Positions 61,691 to 64,000 of a stretch of DNA of 64,000 bases are shown one piece after another; position 1 is the first letter of the stretch, and each line of letters starts with the position of its first letter. Under the pieces are notes generated by a model. The model did no database searches. It had not been told where the DNA came from and saw nothing but the letters and a program-made list of their open reading frames with translations. Source of the stretch: an uncultured Lachnospiraceae bacterium (lineage in GTDB: Bacteria > Bacillota > Clostridia > Lachnospirales > Lachnospiraceae). The position numbers and the translations under genes were made by a program. The stretch is from positions 8,566-72,565 of the forward strand of contig CAIFEV010000010.1 in NCBI GenBank assembly GCA_903789615.1, read 5' to 3'.

Positions 61691-63378
61691 CGAGACAGAT
61701 TTTCAAACACATGCTGATTCTGATCACGGTCGCGCTCCTTGTGGCGTTTACGGCGGTGCTGGGAATTCTGTACAGCTACTTCGGCGTGGTCCAGGAAGGG
61801 CAGGTGAAGGCTGAGGCGAAGCTGGCGGCGCAGGCGGTAGAGGCGGAAGGCATTTCGTATCTGGAAAATCTGGATCCTGACACCACGCGTGTGACGCTTG
61901 TCGCATCTGACGGACAGGTCATCTATGACAGTGAGGCTGACGCTTCGACTCTGGAAAATCACGCCGACCGCCCGGAGATAAAGGAAGCACTTGTTAGCGG
62001 CGAGGGCATGAGCACCCGTTTTTCGGGCACGCTTCTCAAGTCCTTTGTCTACTGTGCCGAGCGGCTGTCTGACGGGACGGTGCTGCGCATCGCGGAGCCA
62101 AGAGACACGGCGTTAAATATCGCGGCGGGGATGGTGCCATTTGTTCTGATGCTTCTCATCATCCTGATGGTGTGCATGTGGTTTGCCGCCAGACGCGTCG
62201 CGGCGCGGATAACGGAACCGCTCAACCGGCTCGACCTGGATCACCCGATGGAAAATGACGAGTACGAGGAGATCAGCCCGCTGCTTAAGCGCATCTACGC
62301 CCAGCAGAAGCAGATTGCGGATGAGAAGGGCCGCCTGGTGCGGATTGAGCGGGATTTCACGGCGGTTACCCAGCATATGGCGGAAGGTCTGATACTGCTT
62401 GACGAGGAAGGCCGCGTCCTGAACATGAACAACAAGGCCGGAAAGCTTCTGAATGCCGGCGATGTCTATATAGGCATGGACATCCTGGCGCTGGAGAGGC
62501 GCGAAAAGTTCCGGGAGATCCTGGCCGGGGCGCTCGAGGAAGGGGAACACGGCGAGGCGATCCTGCCGTATGACCGGCTCAGCTATCAGGTGGACGTGAC
62601 TCCTGTCATGGACGGGAAAAAGGTCATCGGAACGGTTGTGCTGCTCTTTGATGTCACGGAACGAGAGACGGCAGAGCAGATGCGCCGCGAATTCACGGCC
62701 AATGTATCCCATGAGCTCAAGACCCCCCTTCACACGATCTCCGGCTGTGCGGAGATGCTGGAGAGCGGCGGTGTGCGGCCGGAGGATCAGAAAAAGTTTG
62801 TGCACCTGATCTACACGCAGGTGCAGCGCATGATCACACTGGTTCAGGATATTCTGTACATCTCGCATCTGGATGAGGGGGCGGTTGACATGAGCTGTTC
62901 GCGGATCGATATGTGTCTGATGGCGGACAAGGTCATCGAGAGCCTGTCGCAGGAAGCTGAGAAGAAGCATGTGGGTGTCAGCCTCGATTCAGACGGCGAG
63001 GTCATCTATTACGGCGTGGCGAGGCTGACGGAGAGCATTATCTTCAACCTGATCGACAACGCCATCAAGTACAACAAAGAAGGCGGCGAGGTGCATGTTC
63101 GTCTTCGCGCCGCGGCTCATACGATTACGCTGCAGGTGTCGGACAACGGAATCGGTATCCCGGAGGAGGACCAGACCCGGATCTTCGAGCGGTTTTACCG
63201 GGTCGACAAGAGCAGGTCGCGGGAGATCGGCGGCACCGGCCTCGGACTGGCCATTGTCAAGCACGCCGCGATGCTGCAGAACGCGCAGATCAGGCTTGAC
63301 AGTCAGCCCGGGCGGGGCAGCACCTTCACGGTCGTCTTCCCGGAGAAGGCTACGGATGAGGCAGAGGCGGCGGTGTGA
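61687..63378 (+). CDS. phoR: Phosphate-regulon sensor histidine kinase
   Basis: The 563-aa membrane kinase has TM1 (about 9-32), an extracytoplasmic sensor (about 33-140), TM2 (about 142-165), a HAMP-like linker, a PAS-like domain (about 215-330), then HisKA with FTANVSHELKTPLH (phospho-His) and an HATPase domain (NLIDNAIKYNKEGG; GIGIPEEDQTRIFERF; GGTGLGLAIVKH). This architecture matches PhoR. The operon context with PhoU suggests signal input from the Pst transporter. Confidence 0.9.
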   Translation: MTRQIFKHMLILITVALLVAFTAVLGILYSYFGVVQEGQVKAEAKLAAQAVEAEGISYLENLDPDTTRVTLVASDGQVIYDSEADASTLENHADRPEIKEALVSGEGMSTRFSGTLLKSFVYCAERLSDGTVLRIAEPRDTALNIAAGMVPFVLMLLIILMVCMWFAARRVAARITEPLNRLDLDHPMENDEYEEISPLLKRIYAQQKQIADEKGRLVRIERDFTAVTQHMAEGLILLDEEGRVLNMNNKAGKLLNAGDVYIGMDILALERREKFREILAGALEEGEHGEAILPYDRLSYQVDVTPVMDGKKVIGTVVLLFDVTERETAEQMRREFTANVSHELKTPLHTISGCAEMLESGGVRPEDQKKFVHLIYTQVQRMITLVQDILYISHLDEGAVDMSCSRIDMCLMADKVIESLSQEAEKKHVGVSLDSDGEVIYYGVARLTESIIFNLIDNAIKYNKEGGEVHVRLRAAAHTITLQVSDNGIGIPEEDQTRIFERFYRVDKSRSREIGGTGLGLAIVKHAAMLQNAQIRLDSQPGRGSTFTVVFPEKATDEAEAAV

Positions 63379-63427
63379 GCATCCATTGAGTTTATATGTC
63401 GGATACTCAGGACGGTTAACGATACTA

Positions 63428-63719
63428 ATTCAGCTGATTTCTTGTATTTTGACCGAATTGCTGAAAATACGAAGCGGTTAGTCATGGCTGATTCAGCAAT
63501 TTTCTTGATTCTAAGATTCATAGCTGAATAAAAAGCGAAGTTAGAAACTGCTAATTCAGCTGCCTGGTTGCTACAAAGCAAAATAGCTGAATTCCCGGCG
63601 AAAAACCTGCGTAAAAATTCAGCAAAGAACTGCGGAGACAGATTCTTAGCTGAATGACGGTTCATAGGAAGACTCGAAATTTCAGCGGATAGCCGCCTGA
63701 ACGGGCGGTTTCGCTGAAT
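63428..63719. repeat. 63-bp-period hairpin array L5, five units
   Basis: ATTCAGC starts at 63428, 63491, 63554, 63617 and (as TTTCAGC) 63680, exactly 63 bp apart. GCTGAAT or GCTGAAA starts at 63460, 63523, 63586, 63649 and 63713, which leaves 25-nt loops (26 in the last). Consecutive half-sites are therefore 31-33 bp apart along the whole array. The loops and the 24-nt spacers differ in sequence between units. It begins 50 bp after phoR. Confidence 0.9.
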
Positions 63720-63733
63720 TCCGGGTCTTTTTT
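63680..63733 (+). terminator. Last unit of array L5 acting as the pst-pho operon terminator
   Basis: The unit has an inner GCCGCC/GGGCGG-type stem (around 63692-63710) inside TTTCAGC/GCTGAAT and is followed by CCGGGTC and seven T. No other terminator follows phoR closely. Confidence 0.7.
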
Positions 63734-63780
63734 TATGATTCGGCAAATGGACCTGGTTTGCCAGTTGCCGGAACACAAAA

Positions 63781-63812
63781 CAGGCAGGGCGGGAACAATC
63801 CTGCCCTGCCTG
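63781..63812. terminator. Perfect 10-bp hairpin before the EamA gene
   Basis: CAGGCAGGGC (63781-63790) pairs exactly with GCCCTGCCTG (63803-63812). On the minus strand it is followed by TTTTG; on the plus strand by AAAAC. Confidence 0.6.
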
Positions 63813-63909
63813 AAAACCGTCCGGAACCGGGCGGGTTTGTGATACACTGAATGCAGACGAAATGAAAACAGAGGATTATAGAAAGAAATTTTGTGACAGG
63901 AGAGAGCTT

Positions 63910-64000
63910 GTGAGCAGCAAGAAGACGGAAGTTATCAATACGCTGGCGCTGGTGTTCGCGGCATTCATATGGGGAACGACATTTGTCGCGCAGAGCGAGG
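63910..64000 (+). CDS. EamA/DMT-family transporter, partial (runs off the window)
   Basis: Only the first 30 codons are present. GTG 63910 follows ACAGGAGAGAGCTT, and the peptide contains TLALVFAAFIWGTTFVAQS, the first membrane helix typical of EamA drug/metabolite transporters. Substrate cannot be judged from this fragment. TGATACACT at 63839-63847 could be its -10 region. Confidence 0.75.
   Translation, partial: MSSKKTEVINTLALVFAAFIWGTTFVAQSE

Noticed and set aside
63428-63719. CRISPR array
   Set aside because: Only 7-bp half-sites are conserved, both loops and spacers vary, and no cas genes are near.

Overview
The window looks like chromosome from an anaerobic, moderately high-GC Clostridia member, most like Lachnospiraceae. 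The evidence is the oxygen-independent (cbi) cobalamin pathway, a radical-SAM anaerobic maturase, GPH sugar symporters, the tRNA gene style (no encoded CCA) and the Gram-positive pst-pho arrangement. No species can be named from sequence alone.

Layout. 1-282: tandem repeats, then 283-19180: one very long + strand cobalamin locus. It runs from a corrinoid ABC importer (BtuF/C/D-like) through cbiET, cbiD, cbiF, a cbiG-cbiJ fusion, cbiA, cbiC, cbiH and cbiP to the lower-ligand and salvage genes: a Cys-rich-domain/CobT fusion, cobU, cobS, a short CobU-like gene, cobC, cbiB and cobD. Adjacent genes mostly overlap or nearly touch. cbiL, a cobaltochelatase (cbiK/X), the sirohydrochlorin genes and the corrinoid adenosyltransferase are not in the window. 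19356-21134: thrS without a TGS domain. 21425-24600: an orphan anSME-type radical SAM enzyme and a DUF438/hemerythrin/PAS protein. 24717-33998: carbohydrate island with two AraC regulators, two GPH symporters, a type-B carboxylesterase and a GH2 glycosidase. 34612-37981: DeoR regulator, class II aldolase and L-fucose isomerase. 38090-41034: two DUF-type membrane proteins with an AbgB-like M20 amidohydrolase. 41396-42052: transaldolase-like aldolase. 42232-42305: tRNA-Arg, followed by an IS607-type element with an intact TnpB (about 42375-44275).

44391-46658: THUMP RNA methyltransferase, dITP/XTP pyrophosphatase and a YfcE-type phosphodiesterase. 46741-47314: six tRNA genes (Pro, Gly, Arg, His, Gln, Lys). 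47385-48194: Mrp/NBP35 ATPase. 48382-51488: metal-resistance operon (ArsR, free HMA domain, P1B ATPase, TetR). 51489-53495: an unusually structured, mostly noncoding stretch that also carries a HigB/HigA-type toxin-antitoxin pair. 53496-56442: Crp/Fnr regulator, D-2-hydroxyacid dehydrogenase and aminotransferase. 56676-63378: complete phosphate system pstS-pstC-pstA-pstB-phoU-phoB-phoR. The window ends in the first codons of an EamA/DMT transporter.

Most unusual signal: five intergenic loci (1-190, 17581-17992, 22681-22974, 34070-34366, 63428-63719) carry arrays of inverted-repeat units spaced almost exactly 63 bp apart. Each locus uses one of two half-site pairs (CATCGG/CCGATG or ATTCAGC/GCTGAAT). 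The distance between half-sites is fixed, but the loops and spacers vary in sequence. I do not recognise these as a described repeat class. Second to this are an approximately 480-nt promoter-to-hairpin noncoding region at 51640-52134 and a nested palindromic element at 53243-53420.
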